A stretch of 13,209 bases of DNA, taken from positions 1 through 13,209 of the forward strand of contig JAUWIQ010000009.1 in NCBI GenBank assembly GCA_030605285.1, given 5' to 3'. The position numbers and the translations under genes were made by a program. Shown piece by piece: positions 13,196-13,209 of this stretch (positions within the stretch are counted from its first letter, which is position 1; the number at the start of each line of letters is the position of its first letter). The notes under the pieces were generated by a model. That model was not told where the DNA came from and did not search any database. It was given only the letters and a program-made list of their open reading frames with translations. The DNA comes from Planctomycetota bacterium. GTDB lineage: Bacteria > Planctomycetota > Planctomycetia > Pirellulales > UBA7805.

Positions 13196-13209
13196 ATGAG
13201 TGGACAGGA
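13196..13209 (+). CDS. Start of the next gene, probably another nuo subunit (truncated by the window end)
   Basis: ATG at 13196 is preceded at eight bases by AGGA (13184-13187) and gives MSGQ before the sequence ends. An ATG at 13189 (MKYEWTG) is also open but its Shine-Dalgarno site would be one base away. It starts 48 bases after nuoA, where nuoB or a nuoC/nuoB-type gene is expected. Too little is visible to name it. Confidence 0.45.

Overview
The window looks like ordinary chromosome from a planctomycete, most likely of the Pirellulales type. This rests on the style of the proteins: an S1 protein beginning MVNRNLIRG, a CsrA core with [22 protein letters not shown], a lipoprotein-type aldose 1-epimerase and a NuoA with a long insert. 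Base composition is moderately GC-rich, and clear Shine-Dalgarno sites occur at only some starts. No phylogenetic test could be run. I see no phage, insertion sequence, CRISPR array or defence genes.

Positions 1-5401, all on the plus strand: the 3' end of a large gene overlaps cytidylate kinase (cmk) by 4 bases, followed by a PlsC-type acyltransferase and the six-domain ribosomal protein S1 (rpsA). The order cmk-plsC-rpsA is a known conserved cluster linking nucleotide, phospholipid and translation functions. A rho-independent-looking terminator then precedes a primary-like, non-essential-type sigma-70 factor. Positions 5412-6090 hold adenine phosphoribosyltransferase (apt), flanked on both sides by short tandem repeats.

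Positions 6238-10139, minus strand: a secreted, lipid-anchored galactose mutarotase, an aldo/keto reductase paired with an unrecognised secreted protein, tRNA-Glu(TTC) with a good promoter, and csrA. About 850 bases without a convincing gene follow (10140-10989), carrying a promoter and a minisatellite.

Positions 10990-13209, plus strand: nuoI, a DUF2203 gene, nuoA and the first codons of what is probably the next nuo gene. These belong to respiratory complex I. Here nuoI, which usually lies inside the operon after nuoH, sits ahead of nuoA. A 17-bp perfect hairpin straddles the nuoI stop codon, and a palindrome encloses the candidate nuoA -35 element.

The window is mainly housekeeping. I did not find a convincing undescribed multi-gene system. 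The most unusual features are the nuoI stop-codon hairpin, the NuoA insert and the repeated occurrence of 13-19 bp tandem duplications at gene edges.
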